Of a stretch of 64,000 nucleotides of DNA, positions 42,801-51,047 are shown piece after piece (the stretch's first letter is position 1; each line of letters starts with the position of its first letter). Source of the stretch: Kaistia defluvii (GTDB lineage: Bacteria; Pseudomonadota; Alphaproteobacteria; Rhizobiales; Kaistiaceae); the NCBI RefSeq assembly GCF_026343955.1, contig NZ_JAPKNI010000003.1:310001-374000 (forward strand), written 5' to 3'. The notes under the pieces were generated by a model. The model did not search any database. It saw nothing but the letters and a program-made list of their open reading frames with translations, and was not told where the DNA came from. The position numbers and the translations under genes are program-made.

Positions 42801-43798
42801 CAGGCGAGCCTCTTTCGGATGTTGAGCTTGAAGGTATCGAGAAGGACCGCCACCAGGACCATGCCGCCCTGGATCAGCTGCGTGAAATGCGCCGGCATGC
42901 CCATCAGGTTGATCGCCGTCTGGATCGAGGCAAGCAGCAGCACGCCGGCATAGACGCCCGGCAGGCTGCCGACGCCGCCCTTGAGGCTGACGCCGCCGAT
43001 GACGACCGCCGCGAAGGTCTGGAACAGCATGCCGACGCCGAGATTGGCGGTCGCACCCGAGGTGCGGATGGCGAGCAGCCAGCCGGCGAGGCCTGCGATC
43101 GAGCCGGCGAGCACGAAGGTGATCGCGGTCAGCTTGTCGACCTTGATGCCGGCGCGATAGGCCGCGGTGGGGTTGCCGCCGATCATCAGCAGGTGACGGC
43201 CGAACGGCGTGCGGTTCAGGATGAAGGCGAAGACGAGCGTCGCGAGGATCGCGACCCAGCCCATCAGCGGGATCTGCAGGAAGCGCTCGATCGCCAGGAA
43301 ACGCAGTTCGGCCGGCAGTTCCTGCGCCGAGCGACCACCCGAAAGCGCCACGACCAGGCCGCGGCCCCAGATGAAGGCGGCGAGCGTGACGATGAAGGAG
43401 TTCATCTTCAGCCGGACGACGAAGAAGGCGTTGCTGGCGCCGACCAGCGCCCCAACGCCCAGCGCGATCACCAGCGAGATCGGCACTACCAGCCAGGCGG
43501 GCGTGAAGCTGAAACCGAAGCCGACGCCGGACTTGGCGAACAGGATGCCCACAACCATCGCGGCCAGCGCCATGACGGATTCGATGGAAAGGTCCATGTA
43601 GCCGGCGATGATCAGCAGCGACAGACCGATCGCCAGCGTGCCGACGAAGGTCGACTGCTCGACGATGTTGGCGAAGATGCCGATCTGGAAATAGTTCGGG
43701 ATGGCCAGCGAGAACAGCGCCAGCACGGCGATGAGGATGAACCAGACGAGATGATCGAGGACGAACTCGATCACAGCCCTGCGGTTGGACGAGAGCAT
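42800..43798 (-). CDS. Sugar ABC transporter permease (CUT2), system 2
   Basis: A 332-residue RbsC/FrcC-type permease of about 9 helices. AGYMDLSIESVMALAAMVVG carries the DLS motif, IGGNPTAAYRAGIKVDKLT the cytoplasmic loop, and VVIGGVSLKGGVGSLPGVYAGVLLLASIQTAINLM the late helices. It is followed by the dehydrogenase with a 1-nt overlap and preceded by the binding-protein gene with a 185-nt gap that contains a strong hairpin. A single permease gene implies a homodimer. Confidence 0.92.
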   Translation of the reverse strand: MLSSNRRAVIEFVLDHLVWFILIAVLALFSLAIPNYFQIGIFANIVEQSTFVGTLAIGLSLLIIAGYMDLSIESVMALAAMVVGILFAKSGVGFGFSFTPAWLVVPISLVIALGVGALVGASNAFFVVRLKMNSFIVTLAAFIWGRGLVVALSGGRSAQELPAELRFLAIERFLQIPLMGWVAILATLVFAFILNRTPFGRHLLMIGGNPTAAYRAGIKVDKLTAITFVLAGSIAGLAGWLLAIRTSGATANLGVGMLFQTFAAVVIGGVSLKGGVGSLPGVYAGVLLLASIQTAINLMGMPAHFTQLIQGGMVLVAVLLDTFKLNIRKRLA

Positions 43799-43937
43799 GG
43801 AGCGGCTCCGGGTGTTGCGCGATAGCGGGATCAGGGCGCACGGTCGGCGGCATCCGGGGAGGCGGATGGCGCGGGACCGGCAGGGGCAGCCTCAGCTGGC
43901 CATTCGCGGACATGCCGGAATGGACGCGGCGGCGGCT

Positions 43938-43964
43938 GTCGTCCCGGCCCCTGGCCGGGACGAC
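43938..43964 (-). repeat. Hairpin behind the binding-protein gene, system 2
   Basis: GTCGTCCCGGCC (43938-43949) and GGCCGGGACGAC (43953-43964) form a perfect 12-bp stem with a 3-nt loop, 20 nt behind the stop of the binding-protein gene. No T-run follows, so it more likely protects the 3' end of the upstream message or thins downstream expression. Confidence 0.75.
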
Positions 43965-43983
43965 GTCTCTACGCCTGGGGCGC

Positions 43984-45030
43984 CTACTCGACCGACCTGA
44001 TCGGCGCTTCCGGGGTCTTCATGTTGCCCCAGAACTTCGGATCGTCGACATTGGCCTTGGTGATGGCGGCACCCGGGATCTTGATGTTCGGGCCCCAGCT
44101 TTCCTCGGTCACGACACCTTCCAGGCCGAGCACGTCATAGGTGCCGGGCTTGATCGGCTGCTTGTTGACGACCTTGTCCGCGAACATGGCGAGCGCCGCG
44201 GCCTGGGCGAACAGCGGCTGCTCGACCTCAACCTGCTGCCAGCCCTTGCGGATTAGGTCGAGACCGACCGGCGCGCCGTTCGACGAGATCAGAAGCACGT
44301 CGCCGGGCTTCTTGCCGGCGGCTTCGAGCGACGCGACGGCGGCGACCGAGAGATGCGCGGCATGGACGAAGATCAGGTCGATGTCGGGATTGGCCAGAAG
44401 CTGGTCCGACACGATCGAACCGGCGGCCGAAGCTTCCCACTGCATGGCCGGCTTCGAAATGATGGTGACGTCCGGAAACGCCTTCATCTTCTCTTCGAAG
44501 CCCTTCTGGATATCGAGCGTGTAGGGATCGCCGGGGTCGCCAAGAACCTGCAGGATCTTGCCCTTCACCGCGCCGTTCTTTTCCTTGAGCAGGCGCTCGG
44601 CCTCGCCGGCCGCGACATGGCCGATCTCGACCGTGCCGGCAACCGAGGTCAGGTCGCTCTTCGTCGACGTGATCTGGCGATCGAACTCCATCACCGGAAT
44701 GCCGGCCGCGCGCGCGGCCTCGATCTGCGGCTTCAACGCGTTGAAGTCGACGGCGGCGAGCACGATCGCCGACGGCTTGAGCGCGATGACGTCGTTCATC
44801 TGGCCCTGCTGCACGTCGGTCTTGTTGTCGGCGTTGAGCGCGACGGTCTCGTATCCGACGTCCTTCATGAACTTGGTGATCGCCGTCACCGAGCCGGTCT
44901 GGAATTCGTCCAGCAGGGTCGGCACGAGATAATAGATCTTGCCCTTGTCAGCCGCCCAGGCGGCCGGGGTCAGGAAGGTCGCGGCGCCGAGCACGACGGC
45001 TCCCGCCAGAACACCCATCAATCGCTTCAT
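43984..45030 (-). CDS. Sugar-binding protein (CUT2), system 2
   Basis: A 348-residue periplasmic protein. Signal peptide [20 protein letters not shown] with AWA-AD cleavage; the mature part reads [86 protein letters not shown] and [25 protein letters not shown], a Peripla_BP_4 pattern similar to fructose/ribose-type binding proteins. It lies between the ATPase and permease genes (61 nt behind the ATPase). Confidence 0.9.
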   Translation of the reverse strand: MKRLMGVLAGAVVLGAATFLTPAAWAADKGKIYYLVPTLLDEFQTGSVTAITKFMKDVGYETVALNADNKTDVQQGQMNDVIALKPSAIVLAAVDFNALKPQIEAARAAGIPVMEFDRQITSTKSDLTSVAGTVEIGHVAAGEAERLLKEKNGAVKGKILQVLGDPGDPYTLDIQKGFEEKMKAFPDVTIISKPAMQWEASAAGSIVSDQLLANPDIDLIFVHAAHLSVAAVASLEAAGKKPGDVLLISSNGAPVGLDLIRKGWQQVEVEQPLFAQAAALAMFADKVVNKQPIKPGTYDVLGLEGVVTEESWGPNIKIPGAAITKANVDDPKFWGNMKTPEAPIRSVE

Positions 45031-45091
45031 ATTGCTGTTCCCTTCGCTCTTGTCGTTCAGTCTGGAAGTCCGGATGAGCTGTTAGCCAGCC

Positions 45092-45895
45092 CTATCCCGC
45101 GTGCTGGGCTTGACCGTTGGTGTGGTCGGCAGTCCGCGCGCGGCCGCCCAATGCCTCGCCGGTAATGAGGTGAACAATCTGATCCGGCGAGGTTTCGCTC
45201 GTGCGGACGTCGCCTGCGACCATGCCCTGGCGGATGACGACCATGCGATCGGCGACCTGGAAGGCCTGGCTCATGATGTGCGTGATGAAGACGACGCCGA
45301 TGCCCTGGTCGGCGATGCGGCGGATCAGATCGAGGCCGCGGCGCGTCTGCTCGACGCCGAGCGCTGCGAACGGCTCGTCGAGCAGCACCAGCTTGCCGCC
45401 CCAATGGACGAAGCGGTTCAATTCTATCGCCTGGCGCTGGCCGCCGGAGAGGTGCTCGACATTGGTGCGCAGCGACGGGATCTTGGTGCCGGCCGAGGCC
45501 ATCGCCTGGGCGACGACGTCCTCCATCGCCTTCTCCTGCAGCACCGGAATGCCGAAATACTTCTTCACGATCTCGCGGCCCATGAAGAAATTGGCCACGA
45601 CGTCGACATTGGTGCAAAGCGAAAGGTCCTGATAGACCGTCTCGATGCCGGCCGCCTTGCCGTCGGCGGGCGACGTGAAGTGGCGCTCGGCGCCGTCATA
45701 GATCACCTTGCCGGAGCTTGGCTCCAGTCCGCCGGAAATGATCTTCACCAGCGTCGACTTGCCGGCGCCATTGTCACCGAGCAGGGCAACGACCTCGCCG
45801 CGACCGATTTCGAAGCTGATGTCGCGCAGCGCCTGGATGGCGCCGAAGCTCTTGGAGATGTTCTCGAGCCGCAGGAGCGGCGCCTCGGTTGTCAT
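45092..45895 (-). CDS. Sugar ABC transporter ATPase, single domain (FrcA-like), system 2
   Basis: A 267-residue ATPase with one nucleotide-binding domain, unlike the usual double-domain CUT2 ATPases; the fructose transporter FrcA of Sinorhizobium is built the same way. Walker A LGDNGAGKSTLVKI, Q-loop VYQDLSLC, signature LSGGQRQAIELNRF, Walker B KLVLLDEPFAALGVEQ (the usual TS/ALD is replaced by ALGVEQ as in FrcA) and H-loop FITHIM. ATG 45895 overlaps the ROK-regulator stop by 4 nt. Confidence 0.9.
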   Translation of the reverse strand: MTTEAPLLRLENISKSFGAIQALRDISFEIGRGEVVALLGDNGAGKSTLVKIISGGLEPSSGKVIYDGAERHFTSPADGKAAGIETVYQDLSLCTNVDVVANFFMGREIVKKYFGIPVLQEKAMEDVVAQAMASAGTKIPSLRTNVEHLSGGQRQAIELNRFVHWGGKLVLLDEPFAALGVEQTRRGLDLIRRIADQGIGVVFITHIMSQAFQVADRMVVIRQGMVAGDVRTSETSPDQIVHLITGEALGGRARTADHTNGQAQHAG

Positions 45896-47124
45896 GCAGC
45901 TACCTCTTTCTTTGCCGGGCCGGTCATGATCGGATCGCGCTCGGTGCGCTCCTCTTCGCCGGCGAAGAGGAGACCAAATCGAGGGGACAGCGCCCCAGAG
46001 ATCGCCAGTGCCGCCGCGCCGCGCAGCACGGCGTCCTGGCCATCACGGGACAGCATCAGACGCGGCGTCGTGCGACCGCTGCGCGCGGCGACCGAGGGCG
46101 TCAGCGGCTCCATCGCCACCAGCAGACGCTGCAACAGCGCCTCCGACGCAAGGCCGCCGATGACGATCGTCTCGGGATCGAACAGGTTTTCGATCATGGC
46201 GATGGCTAGGCGCAGCACCGGAGCCGCCTCCGCGATCCAGGCATCGACGACATCCGGATGGTCGTCCATGGCGGTTTCGACGGTGGCGGTCGGATCCACC
46301 GCCTTGAGGCGGCGATCGAGCGCATCGCGCGACACATAACGCTCCAGGCAGCCGCGATTGCCGCACGGGCACGGGTCGCCACCCGGCACAAGCGGCAGAT
46401 GGCCGATCTCGCCGGCATTGCCATAGACGCCGCGCAAGACGGCGCCGTCCTGTACCGCCGCGCCGCCGAGGCCGACGCCGAAATAGACATAGTAGAAGCC
46501 CTTGAAGTCGCGCCCGATGCCGTAGAGGCGCTCGCCCAGCGCGACCGCGCCCAGTTCGGCACCGGCAAAGACCGGCAGGGCATTGGCTTCGGCCAGACGG
46601 TCACGCACCGGAATGCCCTTCCATCCCTCCAGGGTCGTCGGGCCGACGAAGCTCATGGAATCGACATCGCTCGGACCCGGCATGGCGACCCCGATGCCCA
46701 GCATGCGGCCTTCGGGACGCAGGGCGCGCATCTCGGCGATCAGCGCCTCGAAGAACGGAAACGTCGCCTCCGGCGATACCCGGGACATCGGATGGTGGCG
46801 GGTGCCGACGATCTTGCCGGCGAGATTGACCAGCGCGGCCGAAACACCGATCGGCGTCACATGCAGGCCGATGGCAAAGCCACCTTCCGGATTGAGCGTC
46901 AGATTGGTGCGCGGCAGTCCCCTGCCCTTCGGCGCTTCGCGCGAGCCCATGACGAAGCCCTGCAACTCCAGCTCGCGAATGATGGTGGACACGGTCTGGA
47001 CGGTCAGCCCGACCTTGCTCGCAATCTCCCCCCGAGCGATCGGCGCCTCCAGCCGGATCGTTTCGAGCACGATCCGCCGGTTATAGGGTCGCCCAAACTC
47101 CTGGTTTGTCCCGCGCAGCGCCAT
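45892..47124 (-). CDS. ROK-family transcriptional regulator, system 2
   Basis: A 410-residue regulator with an N-terminal winged HTH (RRIVLETIRLEAPIARGEIASKVGLTVQTVSTIIRELE) and a C-terminal ROK domain with a sugar-kinase-like fold: ATP-like loop GVGLGGAAVQDG, zinc motif CPCGNRGCLERY and GNAGEIGHLPL. It probably represses the operon it heads until its sugar binds. ATG 47124 (GGGAG 5 nt upstream) is preferred because the predicted promoter would leave almost no leader for the ATG at 47136. A palindrome over the -35 element is the likely autoregulatory operator. Confidence 0.9.
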   Translation of the reverse strand: MALRGTNQEFGRPYNRRIVLETIRLEAPIARGEIASKVGLTVQTVSTIIRELELQGFVMGSREAPKGRGLPRTNLTLNPEGGFAIGLHVTPIGVSAALVNLAGKIVGTRHHPMSRVSPEATFPFFEALIAEMRALRPEGRMLGIGVAMPGPSDVDSMSFVGPTTLEGWKGIPVRDRLAEANALPVFAGAELGAVALGERLYGIGRDFKGFYYVYFGVGLGGAAVQDGAVLRGVYGNAGEIGHLPLVPGGDPCPCGNRGCLERYVSRDALDRRLKAVDPTATVETAMDDHPDVVDAWIAEAAPVLRLAIAMIENLFDPETIVIGGLASEALLQRLLVAMEPLTPSVAARSGRTTPRLMLSRDGQDAVLRGAAALAISGALSPRFGLLFAGEEERTERDPIMTGPAKKEVAA

Positions 47125-47148
47125 CGTCGCTCCCATCCTTATGCCTCT

Positions 47149-47176
47149 ACGTTAGGCGAGCCATTTATTAAGTCAA
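47149..47176 (-). promoter_or_regulatory. Predicted promoter of the ROK/system 2 operon
   Basis: Minus strand: TTGACT (47176-47171), 16 bp, TAACGT (47154-47149). The -35 is excellent, the -10 weak, which suggests the need for an activator or for bent upstream DNA. Confidence 0.5.
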
Positions 47177-47180
47177 ATGG
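47161..47180. promoter_or_regulatory. Palindromic operator overlapping the ROK-operon -35
   Basis: CCATTTATTAAGTCAAATGG: arms CCATTT (47161-47166) and AAATGG (47175-47180), 8-bp AT-rich centre. It covers the -35 element, so a bound repressor would exclude RNA polymerase. The ROK protein itself is the natural candidate. Confidence 0.6.
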
Positions 47181-47225
47181 ATTTACAGATTAGGTCAAAA
47201 CGGTCCGGGAACAGCGGCCAGGCCC

Positions 47226-47416
47226 GTGCACAAGCGGTGCGCAAACCGTGCAAAACCCTGTTTGCAAGCTGTGCAAAGCTGGTGCACGGAGCGGGGAAAA
47301 GCCTGTGCAGGAGGCAGGGAAAAAGTCTGGAAAAGTCTGTGGAGACCTTGTGGAAAGGCCCTGCTCAAGGCTGGGGATAGCCGCGGCAAAGCCTGTGCAT
47401 GACCTGTGGATGCGAG
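47226..47416. repeat. Array of 17 degenerate 11-bp units
   Basis: Units begin at 47226, 47237, 47248, 47260, 47271, 47282, 47293, 47305, 47316, 47329, 47339, 47350, 47361, 47373, 47385, 47395 and 47406. The consensus is about GTGCAAAGCCT (GTGSANANSCY); lengths are 10-13, mostly 11, mean about 11.2. GTGCA or GTGGA opens ten units, GGGGA two. Because 11 is not a multiple of 3 and no frame has protein-like composition, it is not coding. The spacing equals about one helical turn, so all units face the same side of DNA, and short A-tracts recur in phase. It lies 50 bp upstream of the ROK-operon promoter and 20 bp from a terminator. Confidence 0.75.
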
Positions 47417-47429
47417 GCCGGCAGCGCAC

Positions 47430-47459
47430 AAAAAAGCCCCGGCGCGCAGGCACCGGGGC
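47430..47459 (-). terminator. Rho-independent terminator of the DUF3830 gene
   Basis: Minus strand: GCCCCGG (47459-47453), 10-nt loop, CCGGGGC (47442-47436) followed by TTTTTT (47435-47430). Perfect 7-bp GC stem with a six-T tail, 40 bp behind the stop at 47499. Confidence 0.85.
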
Positions 47460-47498
47460 GGATATTCCGTCGTTTGAAGAAGACGGCGCGCGGCCGGT

Positions 47499-47915
47499 TT
47501 AGTCGGCCAGTTCGAACACGATGTCCTGCGCGCCCTTCCAGAGCGTCAGCTTGCCGAGCGCGACCAGGTTCTCGCGGCCTTCCGTGATCGTCAGGAAGTG
47601 GTTGCCCGAGAGCTGGCCGACCTTGGAGGAGAAGTCGACGCCGCCATAGGCGAGCAGGATTTCCGTCTCGCTGATGCCGCCGGGATAGAGGATGAACTCG
47701 CCCGGTGCCGGATGGCTGGTGTTGTTCTCGAAGCCGAGGCCGAGATCAAGATCGCCCAGCGGGATCCAGCAACCCTCGCCGCTCCAGCGAACATGGATGA
47801 TCTTCTCGCGATAGGGCAGCAGCGTCTTGAAGACCGCGCAGGTCTTCGGCGCCAGTTCTTCCTCGAGCTTGCCGTAGAAGGTGAACGGGCCTGCGGTGAT
47901 TTTCAGCTTGGTCAT
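47499..47915 (-). CDS. DUF3830-family protein, cyclophilin-like fold
   Basis: A 138-residue cytoplasmic protein. LKITAGPFTFYGKLEEELAPKTCAVFKTLLP, HVRWSGEGCWIPLGDLDLG, NNTSHPAPGEFILYPGGISETEILLAYGGVDFSSKVG and GNHFLTITEG are family signatures of DUF3830 (PF12903). The fold resembles small cyclophilin-like proteins; no activity is established. In relatives it occurs near amidohydrolases or ABC importers, here it is a single-gene unit with its own terminator. Confidence 0.85.
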   Translation of the reverse strand: MTKLKITAGPFTFYGKLEEELAPKTCAVFKTLLPYREKIIHVRWSGEGCWIPLGDLDLGLGFENNTSHPAPGEFILYPGGISETEILLAYGGVDFSSKVGQLSGNHFLTITEGRENLVALGKLTLWKGAQDIVFELAD

Positions 47916-48072
47916 TCGATCTCGTCTTTCTCGCTACGCTCGATGCAATCTTGGCGGTCGCCGCGCCCTCACCCTGACGTGATGGGCTGCGACCCGCAAC
48001 CGGTTCGAGAGACGGGAACAATCATTCCGGCCGCTCGTTTTCCGTGACCTGTCACCTAGCACGAGGTTCGAC

Positions 48073-48546
48073 ATGTCCGCTTCCCTCAAGTTTGTCATGG
48101 CAGCTTCAACGCTGATCGCCCTATCCGCCGCCATGCCGGGTGCTGCTTCCGCCGCGACCCGGACCGGCACGCTGGTGTGCAAGGTGGCGCCGGGCATGGG
48201 ATTCATCGTCGGATCGAGCAAGAAGCTCGATTGCACCTTCAACTCCCGGCAGGGCGCCGAGCGCTATATCGGCAAGATCAACAAGCTTGGCCTCGATGTG
48301 GGGATGACGACCGGCGGCCAGATCGTCTGGGCGGTGATGGAGCCGTCCAGGCGGCATGGCGACCTGACCGGGACCTATGCCGGCGCCACCGCCGAGGCAA
48401 CCGCAGGGGTCGGTCTCGGCGCCAATGTGCTGGTCGGCGGCGGCAACAACTCCGTCTCGCTGCAGCCGCTCTCCATCTCGGGACAGAAGGGTCTCAATCT
48501 CGCTGCGGGAATCGGATCGGTGACCTTGTCGCGAGCCGGACGTTAG
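48073..48546 (+). CDS. DUF992-family secreted protein
   Basis: A 157-residue exported protein found almost only in Hyphomicrobiales. Signal peptide MSASLKFVMAASTLIALSAAMPGAASA; mature part with RTGTLVCKVAPGMGFIVGSSKKLDCTF (two conserved Cys, likely a disulfide), GAERYIGKINKLGLDVGMTTGGQIVWAVM and a glycine-rich C-terminal half GTYAGATAEATAGVGLGANVLVGGG, probably a small beta-barrel or membrane-associated fold. Function unknown. ATG 48073; the upstream DNA has no strong ribosome-binding site. Confidence 0.85.
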   Translation: MSASLKFVMAASTLIALSAAMPGAASAATRTGTLVCKVAPGMGFIVGSSKKLDCTFNSRQGAERYIGKINKLGLDVGMTTGGQIVWAVMEPSRRHGDLTGTYAGATAEATAGVGLGANVLVGGGNNSVSLQPLSISGQKGLNLAAGIGSVTLSRAGR

Positions 48547-48703
48547 CCGGGCGGCGGGCGACACCGGGTCGCACGGCGCTCGGAAGAAACATTTAGGCTA
48601 TAGCAACCAAATATGCCGTACGGTGACCCTGCTTGCTACTCTGGGCCGGGTCAACCAGAGGGTTGCGTTGGATTGACCCGTCATAACGAACCGGGTTGAT
48701 CTA

Positions 48704-50188
48704 ATGCAGTGTGAGCCGAGCACGGACGGCAAGATGTTCGATATCGCGCCGGTTTCGCTGTGGGAAGAAGACTACAGTCGACTCAAGGCCCTGTTCGTCG
48801 AGTGGCGGGAAGCGGGTGTAACCGATCTCGGCGCCTATCTGCGCGCCGACCTTTCCCGCGTGAACACCTGCTCGAGCCGCCTGCAGGTGCTCCGGGTCAA
48901 CCGGAAGACGCTGTCGCTGTTTGAAGCCGACAACCTCGCCCACCTCGTCGACAATCTCGACCGGGTGTTTCGCGACGACATGCTGCATGCCCATATCGAA
49001 GAACTCGTGCAGCTGTGGAATGGCCAGACCGAATTCACCAGCCACACGGTCAATTACACACTGGGTGGGAGGCGCCTGGATATCCAGCTGAAGGGCACCA
49101 TCGTGCCCGGCTACGAGACAGGCTGGGAGCGCGTGCTGGTCGCGATCGAGGATGTCACCGAGCGCGAGACGGCGCGCCGCAGCCTCGCCCTGAGCGAGGA
49201 ATATGCCCGTGGCCTGTTCCACCATTCGCCGGTCTCGCTCTGGGTCGAGGATTTTTCCAGCGTCAAGCGGCTGATCGACGAGATCCGGCTGAAGGGCATC
49301 ATCGATTTCCGCGTCTTCACCGACGTGCATCCGGAATTCGTCACGCGCTGCATGAGCGAGATCCGCGTCATCGACGTCAATCGCCATACGCTGGAACTCT
49401 TCGGCGCGACCGACCTTCCGACGCTTCTGCTGGGGCTCGGAGACATCTTCCGCGACGGCATGAACCGACCGTTCCGGGAACAACTGATCGACCTGTGGGA
49501 CGGCAAGCTGTTCCAGCAGCGCGAGGTGGTGAATTATGCACTCGACGGCAAGGAACTGCATCTCCTCATGCAATTCTCCGTCCTGCCTGGCCATGAACAC
49601 GACTGGTCGCTGGTTCAGGTCGCGCTCACCGACATCACCGCCCGAAAGGCGGCCGAGGCCTATCTGGAATTCCTCGGCAAGCACGATGTCCTGACCAAGC
49701 TCTACAACCGTTCCTTCTTCGTCGATGAACTGAACCGGCTGCGCCGCAACGGTCCCACGCCGATCTCGATCATCGTCGCCGACCTGAACGGGTTGAAGGC
49801 GGCCAATGACCAGTGGGGCCACGCGGCGGGCGACGAATTGCTGCGCCGGGCCGGGGAAGTTCTGGGCAAGCTGGTGACGACGCCGGCCCACTCGGCCCGC
49901 ATTGGCGGCGACGAGTTCGCCATTCTGCTGCCGGGCACGGACGAGGCGGGGGCGGAGAAGACGATCTACGACATCCGCCGCCTCGTCGACCTCAACAACC
50001 AGTATTATTCCGGCAGCACGCTGAGCCTTTCGCTCGGCGCGGCGACCAGCACGGCCGGAGAAGCGCTCGAAGACGTGGTCAAGCGGGCCGACGCGCGCAT
50101 GTACGAGGAGAAGCACCAGTATTACGGCCTGACGCCGCTGGAGAGCCGCCGCGAAGCGGCGCTCGCCGAGGCCGGGCAGCAATCCTGA
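48704..50188 (+). CDS. Diguanylate cyclase with two tandem divergent PAS-like sensor modules
   Basis: A 494-residue signalling protein. Two copies of the same module of about 145 residues (about 14-160 and 167-312) both open with an (A/S)PVSLWxEDxS motif and share VNRxTLxLFxAxxL and FRDxM; they look like PAS-fold sensors made by internal duplication. Then a GGDEF domain: VADLNGLKAANDQWGHAAGDELLRRAG and RIGGDEFAILLPG, with all catalytic residues, so it should make c-di-GMP. The product-inhibition RxxD site ahead of GGDEF is absent. It is cytoplasmic, without membrane segments. Ends of the modules carry the VTERE/ITARKAAE PAS-linker pattern. Confidence 0.9.
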   Translation: MQCEPSTDGKMFDIAPVSLWEEDYSRLKALFVEWREAGVTDLGAYLRADLSRVNTCSSRLQVLRVNRKTLSLFEADNLAHLVDNLDRVFRDDMLHAHIEELVQLWNGQTEFTSHTVNYTLGGRRLDIQLKGTIVPGYETGWERVLVAIEDVTERETARRSLALSEEYARGLFHHSPVSLWVEDFSSVKRLIDEIRLKGIIDFRVFTDVHPEFVTRCMSEIRVIDVNRHTLELFGATDLPTLLLGLGDIFRDGMNRPFREQLIDLWDGKLFQQREVVNYALDGKELHLLMQFSVLPGHEHDWSLVQVALTDITARKAAEAYLEFLGKHDVLTKLYNRSFFVDELNRLRRNGPTPISIIVADLNGLKAANDQWGHAAGDELLRRAGEVLGKLVTTPAHSARIGGDEFAILLPGTDEAGAEKTIYDIRRLVDLNNQYYSGSTLSLSLGAATSTAGEALEDVVKRADARMYEEKHQYYGLTPLESRREAALAEAGQQS

Positions 50189-50355
50189 GACGCGGCGAGT
50201 TCGCGGCGTCCACAGTCCACTGTGGACAGACCGTCGCGCCCCGGCTTCTGCTGCAGCGCCGCGACGCTCGGTGCCTATAAGATGCCGGTGTAGGATGCGG
50301 CAATGCAACCGGCTGATGGCGTCACGGAACGCCGGCGCGAATGGAGGAAAGCAAG

Positions 50356-50982
50356 ATGACCCAGCCTGGCAACGATACCACCGACGGCGAAATCGGCTAC
50401 CAGGAGCGTGAGGCCGTCGCTGTCTTCGACAGCGAGAAGGCCCTGAACGCAGCCGTCGATGCCTTGATGCAATATGGCCTCCGCCAGAAGGACCTCAGCG
50501 TCCTCGCGCCGTCCGAGAAGCTCTCCGCGTCCAATCCCACCACCGCGCTCGAAGACAAGGACGACGCCGCCCGCGCGGCCTACGTGACCCCGGATTCGCG
50601 CGTCGAGGGCCTGGCGGCCCTGACCGGCGGCCCGGCCCTCGTCACCGGCCTCGGCGCGGCGCTCGTCGCCGGCACGGTCGGCCTGGCACTGATCCCGACA
50701 CTGGCGGTCACGATCGGCGGCGCCGCCGCGACCGGATCGGTCGGCTTCATGCTGTCGCGCATCTTCGGCCGCAAACATGCCGACGCCATTCAGCAGCAGC
50801 TCGCCAATGGCGGCATGCTGCTCTGGGTCCATGCCCCGGACACCAAGGACGACGCGAAGATCCTCGAGATCCTGAACCAGAATGGCGGCCGCGACGCCCA
50901 TATCCACGTCGTGCATCGCAACTGGGGCGTTGACGAGGTGCCGTTCAAGGACGCGAACCCGGACCCGCTGCTGAAGCTGTAA
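50356..50982 (+). CDS. Hypothetical protein with glycine-rich membrane segment
   Basis: A 208-residue protein. Residues about 18-55 (REAVAVFDSEKALNAAVDALMQYGL, KDLSVLA) look like the ferredoxin-like N-terminal part of the GSP17M/general stress family. Residues about 85-140 form two hydrophobic Gly/Ala-rich stretches (GGPALVTGLGAALVAGTVGLALIP and TLAVTIGGAAATGSVGFML), a glycine-zipper type segment that may insert in a membrane. The C-terminus (MLLWVHAPDTKDDAKILEIL, DAHIHVV) resembles the N-terminal fold again. The ATG at 50356 is used because GGAGGA lies 8 nt before it, inside a possible earlier ATG at 50341. A strong terminator follows. Confidence 0.75.
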   Translation: MTQPGNDTTDGEIGYQEREAVAVFDSEKALNAAVDALMQYGLRQKDLSVLAPSEKLSASNPTTALEDKDDAARAAYVTPDSRVEGLAALTGGPALVTGLGAALVAGTVGLALIPTLAVTIGGAAATGSVGFMLSRIFGRKHADAIQQQLANGGMLLWVHAPDTKDDAKILEILNQNGGRDAHIHVVHRNWGVDEVPFKDANPDPLLKL

Positions 50983-51010
50983 CGGCCGATCCTGCCCTTA
51001 CATTCGACCC

Positions 51011-51047
51011 ACGGCCGGCCATGCAGCGCATCGCCGGCCGTTTTGTT
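51011..51047 (+). terminator. Rho-independent terminator after the glycine-rich protein
   Basis: ACGGCCGGC (51011-51019) pairs with GCCGGCCGT (51033-51041), 13-nt loop, followed by TTTGTTT. It ends just before the stop of the convergent dehydrogenase gene. Confidence 0.8.

Noticed and set aside
47226..47416. The array as a replication origin with DnaA boxes
   Set aside because: GTGGA-containing units resemble the end of TTATCCACA, but no unit is a real DnaA box, there is no AT-rich unwinding stretch and no dnaA, dnaN, hemE or parAB nearby.
47177..47502. Small ORFs across the 11-bp repeat array on both strands
   Set aside because: An 11-bp period shifts frame every unit; the peptides are Lys/Ser/Cys repeats that follow from the DNA repeat, and none has a good start site.
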